64,000 nucleotides of DNA from Ypsolopha sequella (GCA_934047225.1 OW203991.1:2914001-2978000), one strand, 5' to 3'; positions 23,313-35,775 are shown, numbered from the stretch's first letter. The notes: generated by a model not told the origin, from the sequence alone. A program made the numbers and translations.

Positions 23313-23789
23313 CTAGAAAATACATTGCTTGTCATAGTTGGGAGTTAAGATAAATTAAAACTGCAATACAATTTGTTTCAACAATTTATTATAATTACAA
23401 TGAATTTAAATAATACAAAACAGTGCTTAGTTTAAATGCTTGACATCGAACATGCATTTTAAGTTACAAACAAAGTGTATTGCAGTAAACTTGTGACTAG
23501 AAAATTAAATATTTGCAAAATACTGGATCGGAATGAAGTTGGACATGAAACACTAATTGATTCACTTAAATCTAATTCACAACCAAGTATTGAGTACATT
23601 AAATAAATTGGCACAAACTAATGATATGTCATTTGCTTTCTAGTTACAAATACTGTGCAGATTTTCCCTACAATCTTTCTCTGGACTGGACAAGGTATAG
23701 GAAGACTCTGATAGTTCCATCCGAAGACTGCTGTAGCATGAGGAATGTTCAAGTCGGATGATAGCTAAGTTTTCAGTAGACTCACGTAC

Positions 23790-24006
23790 CTGGGCATCAA
23801 TCACCTCCCAACATCTTTGCAGTAGTTCTGGCTCCTCAAAGAGTCTTGACTGGCTGAGGAGCAGACACGCATTTTTTGCTGTGAGACTAGTTTCGAGATA
23901 GTTGACGCAAGCCCGTGCCAGATGTGGAACAATGTATTTCTTTGCGACATACAGTGTTGAGAGTACTGTGTCAGCTTCCAATTGTATTTCGTCACAGTAT
24001 AAATAT
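23790..24006 (-). CDS. BTBD6: BTBD3/6-family protein, exon 4 (BTB end, BACK start)
   Basis: Residues 186-258, acceptor TATTTTTCAG and donor GCCCAG|GTACGT. It reads YLYCDEIQLEADTVLSTLYV, then AKKYIVPHLARACVNYLETS, NACLLLSQSRLFEEPELLQR and CWEVIDAQ. These are hallmark BTBD3/6 segments. The phase-2 junction with exon 3 rebuilds Lys at the start of KYLYCDE. Confidence 0.95.
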
Positions 24007-24616
24007 CTGAAAAATAGAGAAAAAGTCTATTGTACACAATAGGTTTTGACAGATCTCACACCTTGATGAATTTTCAAAATGGGTCAAATAAATTTTCCTT
24101 ATTAACCCTTGTAATTAATCCTGAATCGTAGATAAAATTATGCTAAAAGGAAACTGGAAAAGTTAAAATAAAAATATAATTAAAGAGGCAAAAATATTGT
24201 AAGCAAGACTATTTATTTCTGTTTTCTTTTGAAATAGCATAAACATTTATTCTTTATTTATAAGATAAATATATGAAGCTGAACTCTTTTTGAGTGTACT
24301 GTCAAAAAAGTTTTACAAAAACATGCCAGATTATTTTTCTTTGTTTCAAGAAACAATTTTCCTATTATAGAGAATAAGCTGTTGCCGCCATGCCGCATAT
24401 CTGTTTAGCTCAAAAAACCAAATAATCATTGTTTTTAAAATAAAGTTTTTATCTACATATCAAATTTTAGTTTAATAGACAAGGCCGTTTTCGCATCACA
24501 CCATAGACAGGTTCTGCTTAACAATTTTTTTATAAAACTCCAAAATCATTCCAAACAAAATTCTGCCTTTTGTGAAAATGTGATATGTGTGGTCACAAGT
24601 ATGTTTCTCAACTTAC

Positions 24617-24764
24617 TTGAGCAATGTAAGGAAGGCTGAAGGTTCTACGTCAGGCACTTCTATCTCTTGCTTGCACTCTGCCAGGCCTCCGTAGAACATG
24701 GCATAGAATACCGAGCTGCCTGTTGCCAGCACATATTTGTGTGCGGGAATCACTTGTGTGTGAC
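24617..24764 (-). CDS. BTBD6: BTBD3/6-family protein, exon 3 (BTB core)
   Basis: Residues 137-186, acceptor ATTCCAG|GT and donor CTCAA|GTAAGT. It reads [20 protein letters not shown], then MFYGGLAE and [16 protein letters not shown], the central BTB/POZ fold. The frame requires exon 2 to end one base into a Gly codon, which defines the unusual GC donor of intron 2. Confidence 0.94.
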
Positions 24765-25120
24765 CTGGAATTTTAAAAAGAATTAATTACTTAACAATCT
24801 ACAAAACTCAATGGAGAAAGCTACACCGACAAGAACCAAGCTCTTAAATATATGAAGGAATGATTTTGACAAGTTGTTTTGCAATGTGTTAGTTGTTTCG
24901 TGTCCGAATTTAAAATTGTAATTGGCTCACACTCGTGGCTCAGGCCAGAGTCCAATTCATTTTATGCCAGGATTGTTATGTGAATAAAATAGTCTGCTCA
25001 ACTATCATAGAAATGATTTGGGATTTTTGGTACATACTACTGGAAAAATAATTATTCTTTTAGGTTTTAGTTTGGCCATACTATAGCTAGACATCTAAAG
25101 GTTTAAAAATATGAACTTGC

Positions 25121-25402
25121 CTGGTGGCCCAACAACAAATGTGATGTCAGCCATGAGTTGATTGTTGAACATGGCTGCATTCCTCTCCCTGATGGTGGGC
25201 TTAGTGGCCTGCCAGTTGGGGTCAACGGTCGCATTGCCTGGCGGCGGCGCGGGGGATGAGGATGGTGAGGTGGTAGAACTGGCAGACCCGCAAGGGGATG
25301 GCGGTCCACTGTAGCACTGAGAGACCTGCGTCCCTGTCTCCCGCTGAGAGATCGTATGCGGCGGGGACAGCGACAGCCCGCCACCATTATTGATGTTTTC
25401 CG
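25121..25402 (-). CDS. BTBD6: BTBD3/6-family protein, exon 2 (disordered N-region, BTB start)
   Basis: Residues 43-137. A low-complexity Ser/Pro/Gly stretch is followed by NWQATKPTIRERNAAMFNNQ and LMADITFVVGPPG, the start of the BTB domain as in vertebrate NWQASHPTLRERN. The acceptor is taken as TTCCCCAG|CG, phase 1, matching exon 1. The donor is G|GCAAGT, a GC-AG intron. An ATG 16 bases upstream of the acceptor (25416-25418) is in frame and could be an alternative start if the upstream exon is not used. Confidence 0.88.
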
Positions 25403-26463
25403 CTGGGGAATTACACATGCAACTCAGACATCGTTTCCATGGTCAAACTAATTGTGAACTAGAGACGGTCGTAGTGTCGATAAACACCCCAACCCTAGAG
25501 ACTGTTTAATACGATGGAAATCGCGATTATTTAATCAGTGAACTCTTATTAACCCTCTTCTACGTCATGAGCTTGGTAAAATCAATAAACAAATCGCAGT
25601 CTCACCATTCATCCAGGCGTTGGTTTGTGCGACTGACATGCTGTCGTGTAACCGTTTCGGGTGTTTGGAGACTATTCTTGAACACAGATTCGACATATCT
25701 ATTTGTAAATGGGCTCGCGAATTGTTTGAATACACTTTTCAAAACATTCAGCATCGAGATCGCGCACTCGGTCCATTGACGTCAGCCATTTTGTTTGCTT
25801 GCCTAATCGAACGGATTTGTATTGCCGTCTTCGTTTCGGAAATTCCCTAGATGGAATATTTTCGTTACCTTTTTCACACTTGGTCTTTTTTCTCTTGTTC
25901 ATTTCATCGTTTCAATATTATCCTGTACCTAATAATGTGATCAACTTAGACTTCTTTAATGAAATGACGGTGACGATTAAGAGCAAGCAATGGGATAAAA
26001 ATATATGGTATTTGTAAAAAAATTACATCAATTTATAAAATATAATAATATGCATTTCAGATTGTTATATAATCTTATTTTAATTTTAAGTTTTCTTTGT
26101 AGTCCTATCAAGAATACTTTATGATTTCCTGAATTCTCGGCATTGAAATGGAATGGAAACACTGAAACCAAACGTCAACTGAGTTGCGTTCGAGAATTTA
26201 TTCTAGAACATGATACGATAGAATTCTTTTCTTCCATCATCGAGTACAGTAACTTTAAACAAATTTGTGATAACTTCTGTTTTTGTGTCGTTTTCTTATA
26301 AATAATTGATGATAATGTAGTGTAGGCGGGGGCATAGAGGAAAGGGGGCTAAGGAGATCTATGTCCCTTAATCCATTAACGACTACTACTTTAATTTTGT
26401 TAGACTTGGATTTTCTAGAGGAAACTCCAAAAAAAAAACTGCTCCATGAAAAAGCTGTATTAC
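25403..26463 (-). other. BTBD gene intron 1
   Basis: Intron between the probable first exon and exon 2, GTAATA to CCCCAG. The stretch around 25600-25850 is less AT-rich and could hold an alternative promoter feeding the ATG at 25418. No mobile element is recognised in it. Confidence 0.4.
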
Positions 26464-26590
26464 CTTGAATAAGTGGTCGTGGTCTTGTCCAATGTGTACG
26501 TTGTCGCTGTGTGTTTTCCTGGCAATTGAGCTCCGCAAATCTTCCGTCTTGTTCAATTAGGCTTTCGAAAAAATCTACGCTGCTATGCAT
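26464..26590 (-). CDS. BTBD6: BTBD3/6-family protein, probable exon 1
   Basis: The frame opens at ATG 26590 (MHSSVDFFESLIEQDGRF), runs 42 codons, and ends CAA|G at a GTAATA donor in phase 1, as exon 2 needs. The frame stays open upstream for 23 codons to a TAA but has no other ATG. Codons GTG at 26602 are not expected starts in an animal nuclear gene. With this exon the protein is 544 residues, in the range of vertebrate BTBD3/6. No homology to other family N-termini is recognised, so an alternative first exon is possible. Confidence 0.6.
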
Positions 26591-26715
26591 CGAGGACTTC
26601 ACTTGTACTTTACACGCATACCAAATGAAACTGGAACATAATATAAATTCAGATTAAATTAGTTATATAAATATTCATTACCTACTTAAGTAATTTGGTG
26701 TAAATATAGAACAGA

Positions 26716-26945
26716 GTATATACGAATGGCAGGTATTTTAACATACCTACATACATATACTCACGCCTGTCTCCCAGAAGGGTAGGCACAGACTACAGAT
26801 TTCCATCTGCTACGATCCTGACAAACCTTCATCTCTTCCATATCCATCAATCTAGTCATACAAGCTCTTGTACTCCGGGTACTTTTGATATTGCCCTTTT
26901 TCACAGTAGGTATGTTGCCAGTTTGATCAGCATGCGTCCTTCTAG
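26716..26945 (-). mobile_element. Retroelement 3'-end fragment (copy B)
   Basis: Diverged copy of 21001-21190, containing CGCCTGTCTCCCAGAAGGGT and TCTAGTCATACAAGCTCTTG. Confidence 0.55.
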
Positions 26946-28207
26946 GGATCGAGCCTTCCACTTACGCAACATTAATTTCTTTCGTCACTCTACTTTCGTT
27001 CATCCTCTCTCTCTATATTATGTCTAAATCATCAAAGTCGAAGCATTCTTTTTTTCTATTCTAGTCACTACATCTTCTTTCAGGCTGCAGCCGCAACGAT
27101 CCCATATGTCGATATTTCTCTCTCTATCATTCAATGTTAAAAAATGTAAATATCAACTTTTAGGGTAATAAAAAGAAACCTTAGAAAGCTATTAAAATAA
27201 TATTTTTTGGCGGATCCTGAGAATGGCTATGAAATGAAATTAAAAAAAATAGAGAGGGTTCGTTCGATACTGACGCGCCAACCGCCGCTCGTTTCGCTCA
27301 CCCTACCCCCTTACTATGAAACGCGGTAAGAGGCTCGTTAGCGATAAAGAAGTGTATGAAAGCGATACGATGAAAACGTAACGGTCGAAATACCTATTAC
27401 ACTTCTTCGGCCTAGCCCTCAGTCAGTCAGAGTATAATGTGCGATAAGGAACTTCGTTCCAAAAATCTTTTATGTTACACATTTATTTCTGGAAATTCAT
27501 AGTTTATTTTCAAGTATTGTATTATTGATTTTATCTGCATTACAAATAGCAGGTATTTACTTATATTTTAAAACTTCTTTGAGATTTATTCTGGCGCTTG
27601 CGAAAAAATTGCGAAGTCCAACTTCGGGTGTATTGATTTTCTTGCATTCTTTACATTTCGTAGTTTTGTAATTTGTATTTGTTTTGATGAGGTTTTGTAA
27701 TCGAACTTTACATATTATGGTACTTTTCACGCTTTAAGCGAAAGTAGAATGAACGGTATTGCGAGTGGTCAAATCATAGATAAAGGAAACAAGAGAGATA
27801 TGGGGCGCTAGCGAACGCATCTGTCCTAAAATAGGTTTGATGCGAGACCCCATGTATATTGAAATGTTTCATATAATTTCATTTCAGATGTGTGTTTTTC
27901 AGAGACCGTGGTTATGTCGTCGGCACATCATAGAATTGAGCATATCATGGTCTGCCTAGGCATATTGTATTTCTGTTAAAATTAGGAGGGTATTGATTTA
28001 TATGTAAACCTGATACACTTCTCTTCGCTCCGCTCGTCGTCGCACGTATTTTTGATCTTTGGTGAAGATTTTCGATTCCATACTTTACAATCTGCCCACG
28101 TCAGCTATAAGTTAACGCGCCGCCGCCCTCTCGTATTAGTGTGCGTGAAAAATATGAGTAAGTGTGCCGTACTCATAGTTTGAAATAAGTTTGAGGAGCG
28201 CGAACAA
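26946..28207. other. Noncoding, nothing recognised
   Basis: Somewhat more GC than its surroundings near 27270-27420. No frame or repeat is identified. Confidence 0.35.
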
Positions 28208-28682
28208 TTAAGGCCCTTAATACCGCCAAATGGGTACTTTCTAAAGCCTACTCCTCTTTTATGGCCAAACCAAAAATATTGAAGATAATGTATTATGGAT
28301 TATCAACTCTAGGACAACATATGCAACATTTTTCTTTTTCGTACCACCAAAACTTCTATATGAAAAATTGCTTCAACTGAATTGTGTTTTTTGGCTTGAA
28401 TTTCCTACTGCTCCTAAGCGGCTTAGGTGATTTAATTCATTTATGCTTTGATAAATAGATAAACTTGATAGCTATAAATATAACACAGAATTATTCAATC
28501 GAACAATGACGCCCATGTGAAAAGTATTATTTTCTCCTATTTTGCCCTTTCAAGGACGCAGCGAGCGTCGTAACAGCCACCACGCATTGTGCACTGATTT
28601 GAACGTTATTTCAATGTCGTTTCCGTCGATATTCATACAGACAAACATCGAGCTGCTAATTTGGCGACGGTAATCGGCTTAA
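28208..28682. mobile_element. 475-bp MITE with TTAA ends (copy A)
   Basis: Flanked by TTAA on both sides. The imperfect terminal inverted repeats are TTAAGGCCCTTAATACCGCC and, from the other end, TTAAGCCGATTACCGTCGCC. TTAA duplication is the piggyBac target pattern. Copy B at 38831-39305 has exactly the same length. Confidence 0.85.
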
Positions 28683-28989
28683 GTAGTGTACTAAGGCAAA
28701 TCACCCCTGTTTCCTTTATCTATGGGTAAAATAATGTCAGAAAAGGCGCCCTGTGAATTCAGTTGACTTGAGTTTAACCTCCATAATTAATCTGACTTAA
28801 TTAACTAGTTGTAAATAAGTATATACCTAACGTATAAATCAAAATTAATAGATATGCGTACTTAACCCTAAGTTTGTTTTTACCTCAAAACAATGGATTT
28901 TATCATGCGAAATTGCATAGATTACCTATTGTTTAACAGAAGAGACAATAGGCACGCCACACTCACTTTACATTCGCAGACATTGTTGA

Positions 28990-29095
28990 GTGTACAGTAC
29001 ACACGGTCACCCGCTACGGTATACCATTTTTGTACGAATATGACCTTTGTGCGATTACAGTAAGAACTGGTATTGTATACCGTGACCAGTTGCAA
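28990..29095. repeat. Small foldback
   Basis: CGGTCACCCGCTACGGTATACC is inverted as GGTATTGTATACCGTGACC. Confidence 0.6.
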
Positions 29096-29353
29096 TCTGT
29101 ACCATTTGCATAATTTTATTCGGTTTTGTCATAGATAAATAAACAGGTCATAAAACTCTACGTATTGTAAAATTATAGGAAAGGATAAAAATGTTAAAAG
29201 TTCCTTGGGATTAGGGCTTCTAATATTTGTTTATTTTAACTATTCGAATATTACGAATTCTAAAAATTTTACTATTCAAACACTCGATTTTTCTGAAGTT
29301 TTCGAATAAGACGGTCATAAACAAAGACAAAAGGTCATAATCATAACATAGTA

Positions 29354-29464
29354 CAGTGGAGACCGCATCAAGTAAGACACATTGGACTTTGTACCTATCT
29401 TATATTCTTCTCTGTAGGGGCTAATGTCGCACTGCAAATGTATAGCTTGATGTGGTCTCCACTG
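29354..29464. mobile_element. 111-bp Tc1/mariner-type MITE (copy A)
   Basis: The terminal inverted repeat is CAGTGGAGACCGCATCAAG, against CAGTGGAGACCACATCAAG from the other end. TA flanks both sides. The copy at 38406-38516 has identical length and near-identical sequence. Confidence 0.92.
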
Positions 29465-29595
29465 TACCTAAAGTAAATTCCGATAGGATTTGCGGACAAT
29501 GTAAAAAAAAAATCACGTATTGTTGTTCGTATGGACGAATACTATCGCCAGTTTTCGGCTTCCGCAACTTCATCTTAACGCCCTGTTTATAGGAG

Positions 29596-29805
29596 ATTCA
29601 ATGAGACATTTTTAATATCAACACATTACATATTTTGGCAGTGGAACTTAGAGGGAGCTGTTACGACCTGTTACTAAATATTTGAGGTTTTTATTTGACA
29701 ATTTTGATTTTGAACTTGATACTTCACTTTTCTACTTAAATCAGTCCTAAGGGCCCCCCCTTGTTTGGACCCCCTAAACACCCCTCTTATATACGTCCAT
29801 GTTGC
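29596..29805. repeat. Interspersed repeat (copy A; relative at 59757)
   Basis: Shares TTTTAATATCAACAC, TTTTGGCAG and CCCTTATATAC-type segments with 59757-59918. Confidence 0.65.
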
Positions 29806-29998
29806 TAGAAGCGTGATAAACCTTGAAATGGGATGAACATTTTTCCTGATCACGTCGTGTAGACACTAAAAGGAAAATTATTCGATATATCAAACCAGTT
29901 ACCTTCCTTGGCTTTTGTTTGTGACTTAGGTAGCGTTCCAAAACCAAACCCCTATCATCGAGTAATTGTAGTCGAATGAGCAATACGTTTTGGACCAG

Positions 29999-30163
29999 TG
30001 GGTCTACCGCGTAATTCTCATTTTCATCAACATCAACTTGAAATTGAAACTTGTCGTGCGTGCGACGATATCCGCCTAACATGCCGTCTCTTTTGCACGC
30101 GTTGAATTTCGCATGCATTTGCTTGAAGTGGATACAAATGAGAATTACGCGGTAGAGCACCCG
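29999..30163. mobile_element. MITE with TACCGCGTAATTCTC inverted ends (copy A)
   Basis: GGTCTACCGCGTAATTCTCA is inverted at the other end as TGAGAATTACGCGGTAGAGC. A second copy at 40979-41662 is split by a later insertion. Confidence 0.85.
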
Positions 30164-31368
30164 CTCCGAATCGAACTTCATACATATCTAAAAACCATAA
30201 GAACTCGCGAAAATGGATCAATTCAAACAAATAAATTTTAGGCTTTCATTGAGACGGTCAATATGAAGTGGTGTATGTCCCTGATTTTTTCACAAACATC
30301 GCGTTAAAGACCAGAAAAATATTTAAAATAATGGGATTTTGCCCTAAAATCGAGTACTTTTACTCGGCTTCGTTAAGTGACTTATGAACATTTAAAAAGC
30401 AAAGTAAGCACATACACCACTTAGAAGTATCATCAATATTCTAATTAATTAAAACAGAATAAAAAATAACAAGTAATCGAAGCACAATTAAGGTATTCGG
30501 AAATAACTATTATTTCCAACGCAAAGAGCGAGACTCGCTCAGCACAGTTCGAACGGCGTGGGGCAAAGCGTGAGGCGCTTGTTTAGATCTACCAGCCAAA
30601 TATGCGCTTTATTGTCGCGGTACGTCTCGCTTCGCATCGAAGTTGGCGTCGTCCTGCACCGGGTTCTTAATGGAATGGTCTTCGAATCTTGTTGAGATTC
30701 GGAACGGACAGAGTAACATAATAACATGTCAATAGAAAATTATAGCAGGACGACGAAAATTTTTAAATGATGGATGAGTTTTTATCTACAGATGATCAAC
30801 GGATATTACGGATGATCAAGTTTCAGACTCGTAGGGAATAACAAGAAACGAATTTCAATGGCGCGGCTAAAAATATCGTTCTAGGCGAGAAAATAGGAAT
30901 AGTTCTTATCTTTGATCGAGATGTGTTCAAACGTTTAACACTCTGCAGTCCATGTTTTATAATTTTTAATATCCACGTAAACGTATAAAATCATATCATG
31001 TCAAGAATCATGCGTTTGACAGGAGGAATATATTCCTGGCGATTTTCGCAAAGCAAAATATTGGTCGTGTCAAAAGTTGCCCGGGTTTAATTGTTCCAAA
31101 ACGATCTCATTTGAGAGTTTGGAACCAGCATTGAGCTACTTTTATCTGACATATATTCTTCTTCTTATTCTTTATCTATTCTTTATAAACAAATTGACAT
31201 GTTAAAAGGCAAACTTATCTCTATAAAGAGATTTCTTCCAGCCTACCTCTGGGGATAATGATAATTTATTTAAATATAATAAAGTACTATCAATGTAAAG
31301 TTAACGTACTGTATAATATACCTACATAAATATATACATATAATGTACTAATAAATACATTATAAATA
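30164..31368. other. Noncoding
   Basis: No gene seen. A LINE 3'-hairpin relic lies in reverse at 31200-31260 (CTTATCTCTATAAAGAGATT then CCTCTGGGG). Confidence 0.4.
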
Positions 31369-31550
31369 TATATCGAGGGCATCAAACTGAAAAGACGTAT
31401 CTACAGATTTTCTGAATTCCGAAAATTCCAACTTTTTGGGTGAATCTCCATATTCAATAGCCCTTGTACTGAAAAAGTAAAATAACTAGTCGATATTTAA
31501 TATTTTTGTAGATACGCCCTTTCAGCTTGATGCCCTCGATATATTATATA
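31369..31550. repeat. Foldback with ATATATCGAGGGCATCAA ends
   Basis: The left end ATATCGAGGGCATCAAACTG is inverted on the right (CAGCTTGATGCCCTCGATAT), with an inner GTATCTACA pair. Confidence 0.85.
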
Positions 31551-31563
31551 ATAAAACAGACTA

Positions 31564-31828
31564 TACAAGGTGTAACAGAAAGGTGTAACCATATTTGAAG
31601 AGCTTATTCAGTCAATGGTGTAGAACAACTTTTACTATTGAGCCAACCCTGAAATCTCAAAAAAAAATCCGCCCTTCCATACATTTCAGCCTAGTGGCAT
31701 TGCATTTTTCTATGAAACAGTTAATTTTTTTCGACATACAGGGTTTGTTCCATAGTAAAAGTTGTTCTATACCATTGACTGAATAAGCTCTTCAAATATG
31801 GTCACACCTTTTTGTTACACGTTGTATA
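31564..31828. mobile_element. Foldback MITE, TA target
   Basis: Ends ATACAAGGTGTAACAGAAAG and inverse. Inner arms GAAGAGCTTATTCAGTCAAT and inverse. TA on each side. Confidence 0.85.
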
Positions 31829-32029
31829 AATAAATACCCAAGAAATAAAATGAATTAATGAATTATAAAGGATACTCATGACAGTGACAACAGGTGCTCC
31901 TTTAGCCGTCTTTTGAAAATATTCAGCGATGGACAATTCCGAATAATAATAGTAATATCTTCTACTTCATCGGACAACACAAGGCGTTTTAGAACGCTAC
32001 CTTACTGTGTTCCAATTCGACATAATAAA

Positions 32030-32262
32030 CCTGGGTGCCTATTATGTATCTGTAGTTGCCAACTGGACTAGGTGCGTATCATAAAAAACATAGATATACT
32101 ATTGAATTCCGATTATCTAAGGATATGTTCGCACTTGAAGTGAGGATACAGTTCGTAAATAGTTCAATACCCACTAAAGGCAATTTTGAAAATTCTGTTT
32201 TTATCTATGTTTTTGATGATAGGCACCCAGTCCAGTCGGCAACTAAAGATACAGAATAGGGG
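32030..32262. repeat. Foldback
   Basis: GGGTGCCTATTATGTATCTG and GCCAACTGGACT recur inverted at 32218-32262 (AGTCCAGTCGGC, GATACAGAATAGG). Confidence 0.75.
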
Positions 32263-32530
32263 GGCAGGTTTCTGTGCCTTTTTCGTAGCTGATTAAAAAT
32301 GGCAAATACCAGATGGCTTAATGGACCTCAGTTCCCAGTTAGAGAGCATCTGGAGATGGAGATATCTTCCTTTACAGTTCCCCCGGAATTACAACACCCT
32401 TGGGTGAGATAATTTCCATTCAAATATTTAAATCTTAGTGCTTTCAACCTGGTTACCGGTTTTGGAACTGGTCGGACCAAACTTGTATTCGCATATTTTA
32501 CCTTTGAATCCCACACACGTATCAAAATAT

Positions 32531-32925
32531 TTTTCAATGCATGTGCTCGTAAAGGCCCACTTTTTATGCATCAAAACCGAACAAAAAGTCGATTATTTTG
32601 CCCTAGGGCTTTATTACTATTATTTTTTTTAATTTGTTTACAATGGTTGGCTAACCTGCAGCCTTTCCTGTGTACCATAGACGTTATACTTTTTTTCCAT
32701 TGTTTAACGGCTCTGGATACAGTCCTTTTGAGCCAATTATAATTTAAAGTTCACAAGATTATATTTGTTTTCATTTCCTCACACTATGCATTGAAAAATG
32801 TAGCATGATACACGGGCGTAAAAGCAATAAATTACTCGGTTACGTTTAAAACACTCGCTACGCTCGTGTTTTAAATCGTCCTCGTAATTTATTCCTTTGC
32901 GCCCTTGTAGCATAAACTACTATTA
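32531..32925 (+). mobile_element. 390-bp element, copy 1 (Helentron-like ends)
   Basis: Starts TTTTCAATGCA. The same 11 bases recur inverted 267 bases on (32787-32797), followed by a large 3' hairpin (ACGGGCGTAAAAGCAATAAA against inverted GGGCGCAAAGGAATAAATTA, with an inner AAAACACTCGCTACGCTCGT palindrome), and it ends GTAGCATAAACTAC. Subterminal inverted repeats plus a 3' hairpin resemble Helentron-associated nonautonomous elements. Confidence 0.8.
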
Positions 32926-33188
32926 AGGTGAAATTTTAATATATCTCAGAAATAAAAACACTTTATATCCTAAAACTAAACATTTTAGGATTCTGTGAAG
33001 TGTAGGAATGCTCTGTTACTAATGTACGTACAATCAATCGCCTGCAGTTCAAGCTAGGTACCCGTTTGTAAACGATTTCAGCCGCTATGAACTGCCAATA
33101 GGTAGCCTGTTGCGCTGGCGTCCGTACACAATAAATAATGCACATTATGTACGGGTTCCGTAACTAAAGATGTAATCATAGATTATAA

Positions 33189-34692
33189 TCTGTATATATA
33201 AAATTCAAAGTCCTGACTGACTGACTGACTGACTGACTGACTGACTGACTTATATATCAACGCACAGCCTAAACCACTGGTCCTAGAGACTTGAAATTTT
33301 GCATATAGATACCTTATATAGTGTAGGCATCCACTAAGAAAGGATTTTTCAAAATTCACCCTCAAAGGGGGTGAAACGGGGGTCCAAAGTTTATATGGGG
33401 AAACAAGATTAGTTAGACTATTTTATTCGAGACTTCACAAGAGTACTCCTATCTATAAATGAGTAAACATGTGTTTCAGGTTTTTTCAGAATTCCACCCC
33501 TAAAAGGGGGAAATGGGGTGACAAATTCTGAAAATCAACATGGGTATCGTTTGTATGGTTTATCGGGTCGCTGATTACGAAAACAACAACTATTTCTAAA
33601 TCCAACGAAGTGGACGTGAAATACCATCATCCCCTGTTGGGGTGCGATGGGGTTGATATGTTGAAATATGTAAATATCAATATGGGTGTCGTTTTTATGG
33701 TTTTTTGGGACGTTAATTATGAAAATGGCATCGATTTTGAAATTTAATATAGTGGACATGAAAATTCTTGAAAGTATGTGTGCCAGAGCAAATCGGCTGT
33801 AACAGACGAACAGACAGACAGCCACACAAGTGATCCTATTAGGGTTCCATTTTTTCCTTTTGAGGTATCTATCTATCTATATACCCACAATCTATCTATA
33901 TCTTTCAATATCCCAGCAAAATATTTTTGGAATGGAAGGTTGAAGGGGTTGGACCACGGGGTACCAAAAAAAGTTCTTTTTTATGTGAATACTTTGACGG
34001 CCTGTTTCTCCCAAACGGCTAGACTTAGACCCATGTTGATGGGTGTCTAGGAAAAGGTTTCGACGAGATTTACCCGCCGAAAGTGTCAAAACTTTACAGG
34101 CCCGTATCTCCCAAACAGCTAATGCTATAGACCCATGTTCATGGTACTCTAAGAAAAGGGCTCGGCAAGATCTAAAGTCGAAAAAAAAAATTGCCAAACA
34201 TTTGATCGGCCATATCTCCCGAAAGGCTAATTGTAGGGAGTTCGGGTTTCAACTATTGTGATCGGTCAAGCTGGGGCTATATGACCAAAAAAAAATTAAA
34301 CAGTTTTGACAGTTTTTTGACAGGTCCAAAAAAAGTATCCCGATTTGCATAAAACTCAAGGGGCATTCGGGGTCGCCAATTACGCTGCTGTATTCAAATT
34401 TGAAATTTTTTGACAACTGATAGGGATTTTGACACTCTTTCGGAAAAACTTTGATCGGTGAGTCCGTTTGGCATTCTGGTGAGGCCGAAAAACGAGCATG
34501 TGAGGACGGAGAACGCGCCCGCGAGGCCGAAGGCCGAGCAGGGCGCGTTCGTAGTCTGAGCATGCAAGTTTTTCGGCCGAGCACTACACCTTGACTCCCA
34601 GAGGGAGTGAGAGCACTTATAGTGTTTGTTTCTGAAAAAAATGTAATTTGTTTCCTGTAGGCCACGCGGGCGAAGCCGCGGGCAGAAGCTAG
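33189..34692 (+). mobile_element. Nonautonomous Helitron, complete
   Basis: Inserted between A (33188) and T (34693). The 5' end is TCTGTATATATAAAATTCAA. The 3' end is the hairpin CGCGGGCGAAGCCGCG followed by CTAG. Host insertion at A^T, 5' TC and 3' hairpin plus CTRR are the full Helitron signature. Inside are a GACT microsatellite and several diverged ~120-base units containing TCTCCCAAACGGCTA. No Rep/helicase frame is present. Confidence 0.88.
33212..33250 (+). repeat. (GACT)n microsatellite
   Basis: About nine perfect GACT units near the Helitron 5' end. Confidence 0.95.
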
Positions 34693-35275
34693 TTATGATA
34701 TATAGCGAAACACGTCGCTTGGGAACAATAAAAAAATTAGTTTTTTAGTCAGAGAACTTGTTTCTAACACATACAAATAAATAAAATTGAAGTGTCTGTG
34801 GTTTAGAAATAAAGGCTTTTTTTAAGCTCAAATCAAATCAAATCATATATTTTTGTAGGTAATACAAAAATGTAAAAAGAAAAGTAATTTACACGTTAAA
34901 AAAACCAAAAACGCGTTTTTAAAATGAACGGCTGAACCGATTTTGATGTGACTTTCATTGGCAAGCAGAGGACTTTTCAGAGAGTAATTTGACATCTGTC
35001 ACTTTTGACATCCGTCACATTCCGGTGACATACTTTTTATCCCAGGAGAAGGCTCCTGATGGATTCGTCAATTTTGACATTTCGTAAATTTTTCTTCAAA
35101 AGCTTCACAAAAACAGAATCAACGCTCGCGAAGCAGCAGGCGGCACCTACTTTTTAAATAATAAAAATAACCTAAATATTTTGGATACCTAACGACATCG
35201 AGGATGCGCAGAGGATTCTAGAGTATTTCCCCGTGTACAAAGCTGAATCTTCCTATCCAAAATTCGTGTAACAAC

Positions 35276-35726
35276 TAGGGTTGCCAGATGGTCCAGATAA
35301 AAAAACCGGACATTCTTTATCAAAGGGTCCCCCTTCAAGATCAAACTGAGAAAATTAACGGAAATTACTGAGGGTGAACACAATGAATAAAACTTATGTT
35401 TATTATTGCTATTGGTAAGCAAAAAATCACTTTTCAACATATTTGGCACTAGATGCCGAAGGCGACGCGAGTCAGCGAGCGGACGGCACTTGGTCGGTTG
35501 CTGTGGAGCGGAGAGCGCCCCTCCCTCCCGCAAGTCTTGCTACCACCTGCCAGAATCGCTCACGGTTTTTTCTCTGTAAATTCTCTCGTGAGTGAGGTAT
35601 ATACATACATCGCGTATTTAAAAAAAAACTGACATTTTATTGTCCGGTTTTCCAAAATTTTCAGGACCGGACGGCCGTTCAAAAACCCGTACTGTCCGGT
35701 CCAAAACCGGACATCTGGCAACCCTA
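35276..35726. mobile_element. 451-bp nonautonomous hAT-like element
   Basis: The terminal inverted repeat is TAGGGTTGCCAGAT. The 8-base duplication GTAACAAC lies at 35268-35275 and 35727-35734 and fits nTnnnnAn. An inner inverted CCGGACA motif is repeated near the right end. Confidence 0.92.
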
Positions 35727-35775
35727 GTAACAACACAAACACACCACAATAACAGTACACCAACTCTGTTTATAC

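Noticed and set aside
25095..25387. Second minus-strand frame rich in Arg/Pro in the BTBD exon 2 region
   Set aside because: It overlaps the true frame, which carries the BTB start. The Arg/Pro content reflects the GC-rich Ser/Pro codons read out of frame.
33212..33250. GACT repeats as a CRISPR-like or direct-repeat array
   Set aside because: It is a simple microsatellite at the 5' end of a Helitron. The regular 154-bp and 41-bp arrays are likewise not CRISPR, since the units have no spacers.
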